Below, in pieces: positions 63,047 through 64,000 of a DNA stretch of 64,000 bases. The notes below the pieces were generated by a model. It made no database searches, was not told the DNA's origin, and saw only the letters and a list, made by a program, of their open reading frames with translations. A program made the position numbers and the translations under genes. Origin of the DNA: Lachnospiraceae bacterium (GTDB lineage: Bacteria; Bacillota_A; Clostridia; Lachnospirales; Lachnospiraceae). The stretch lies in the NCBI GenBank assembly GCA_009911175.1, contig QXWX01000004.1, positions 74,614 through 138,613 of the forward strand, in the 5' to 3' direction. Numbering within the stretch: position 1 is the first letter of the stretch; each line of letters starts with the position of its first letter.

Positions 63047-63324
63047 TTCTTTCCACACTCCTTCCATCATTCATTAGCCGCTTTCCTTCTGCCTATTCGT
63101 TCGAATGCATTGTATAACAGCCTTTTTCTATATCCAAGATGAATAATCATCACCACTACGCAATCTATTATACTATGATTCTCGCCCAAACACAATTATG
63201 GTGTTAGTTATAAAATGGGTTCTAAAATGGGTCGATGGACATACTATTTCCGGTTGTTTGTGATCTCTTTGCGGGAAAGTGAAAAATCATCCCGTTCTTT
63301 CTGCAGCTTTTTTATTGTATTACT
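63047..63324. other. AT-rich intergenic region, no gene seen
   Basis: Contains a short direct repeat TAAAATGGGT / TAAAATGGGT (63212-63233). A promoter for the ATPase gene should be here on the minus strand but I cannot fix it. Confidence 0.45.
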
Positions 63325-63870
63325 TTAATCAAGAGTATATTGTCTACGGCAGGCATGACTATCACGATAGGTATCTGTATCCTTCCGTTTAAGTTCTTGA
63401 ATTACTCGGTCGAGTTCTACCTGTATATCTTTTTTCTGTTCTTCTGCTGCCGAATTCAATTTCTGTTCTAATTGTTGTTGCTGTTGTTTCAATTGTTTTA
63501 TCTCTCTCTCAACAGCAGACAGATCTAAGGTCGTCACCACAACGATGGGCTTTTCACCATTCCCTTCACTATTTTTATTATCTTCTTCGCTTTTATCAAC
63601 ATCCTCTATATTATCAAATACATTAGAATCTTCATCTTCGGGATGATTAAATCTGATCTGCGGTCTCCCGCTTTCATCTTTTTTCAATTCATAAATTCCG
63701 GCTGAATCTTCATTATCTTGATATTCTATTATGTCATATCGCTTCTGCATTTGCGACAAACCAGCAGCTTTTTCCTGCTGCGTTGTATTTTCTACCACGT
63801 CTTCTTTCTGAGCAACTTGCTTATATAAAACGTTATTTATTAATGGATTTTCTGTAATATTTCTGGTCAT
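63325..63870 (-). CDS. Uncharacterised acidic coiled-coil protein
   Basis: Protein of 181 residues, not recognised. The first half is acidic (for example RPQIRFNHPEDEDSNVFDNI); the second half is a coiled coil with a Gln run, REIKQLKQQQQQLEQKL (about 128-144), and ends TYRDSHACRRQYTLD. No signal peptide or membrane helix. ATG 63868-63870 has AGGAG 8 nt upstream. The Gln run comes from CAA/CAG repeats and may vary in length between strains. Confidence 0.7.
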   Translation of the reverse strand: MTRNITENPLINNVLYKQVAQKEDVVENTTQQEKAAGLSQMQKRYDIIEYQDNEDSAGIYELKKDESGRPQIRFNHPEDEDSNVFDNIEDVDKSEEDNKNSEGNGEKPIVVVTTLDLSAVEREIKQLKQQQQQLEQKLNSAAEEQKKDIQVELDRVIQELKRKDTDTYRDSHACRRQYTLD

Positions 63871-64000
63871 ATTCATCACTCCTGATTTTTCAGTAAGAAT
63901 CACAGTGAAATACAGCTAAAAAGTTTCCACTTTGATTTATCGAATAGGAGTCAATCGGTTTCAATGATAAATTCATCCTCACACTCTCCCCCTTCCCTAA
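63871..64000. other. Right-hand edge, no gene seen
   Basis: Upstream region of the acidic coiled-coil gene. No start or terminator recognised in what is visible. Confidence 0.4.

Overview
The window looks like a chromosome segment from an anaerobic, spore-forming Firmicute of the Clostridia, most likely Lachnospiraceae. The evidence is gene content and order (recA-recX-rny-NUDIX-spoIIM, yceD-rpmF, pta-ackA, PFL/ACT pair, CmpB-like membrane protein), strong AGGAGG ribosome binding sites, and a roughly 50% GC, codon-rich style. I cannot name the species from the sequence alone. Most genes lie on the minus strand.

Layout. 1-7.1 kb: a VanR/VanS-type two-component system, then (reading the minus strand from right to left) recA with a perfect LexA box, recX, rny, a NUDIX hydrolase and spoIIM. 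7.3 kb: tRNA-Gly(CCC). 7.7-12.3 kb: putP and mgsA, separated by a small integrated element (9380-11769). 12.4-25.8 kb: an ABC exporter pair, a hydroxyacid dehydrogenase, a beta-helix protein, topB, galM, ppk1, a patatin, an ABC-F protein and a histidine phosphatase. 26-34 kb: Fic protein, GNAT, a GH123-like (DUF4091) protein, a YczE-like membrane protein, Mrp/Nbp35 ATPase, and iadA with a YfcC transporter. 34-41.4 kb: rpmF-yceD, ackA-pta, a PIN/AbrB toxin-antitoxin pair, mgtE and tmcAL. 41.5-49.5 kb: an accessory and partly decayed region with GNAT, phosphotransferase, broken ABC and response regulator genes around an ATPase/nuclease gene, a CmpB/HD pair and a frameshifted rhuM. 49.5-57.8 kb: degV, PFL/ACT, MBL-coaE-polA, HAD and nitroreductase. 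57.9-64 kb: a LytTR/GHKL two-component operon with a trailing unknown gene, a LacI remnant, a second ATPase/nuclease gene and an acidic coiled-coil protein.

The most interesting object is the 2.37-kb element between putP and mgsA. It is flanked by an exact 18-bp direct repeat and carries a tyrosine integrase, a divergent HTH regulator with a predicted membrane anchor, and a type I toxin-antitoxin locus (32-residue Hol_Tox-like peptide with a convergent antisense RNA) not present in the ORF list because it is so short. It has no relaxase, replication or virion gene. Its attachment core is the -35 half of the putP promoter, so insertion keeps the promoter intact.

A second theme is the number of intergenic palindromic elements. 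At least three families occur twice: a 103-bp near-perfect palindrome at 25081 related to a hairpin mosaic at 16501; a repeat starting about 10 nt after the stop codons of the NUDIX gene and ackA; and a hairpin with paired (compensatory) changes just upstream of the ribosome binding sites of mgsA and the ACT-domain gene.
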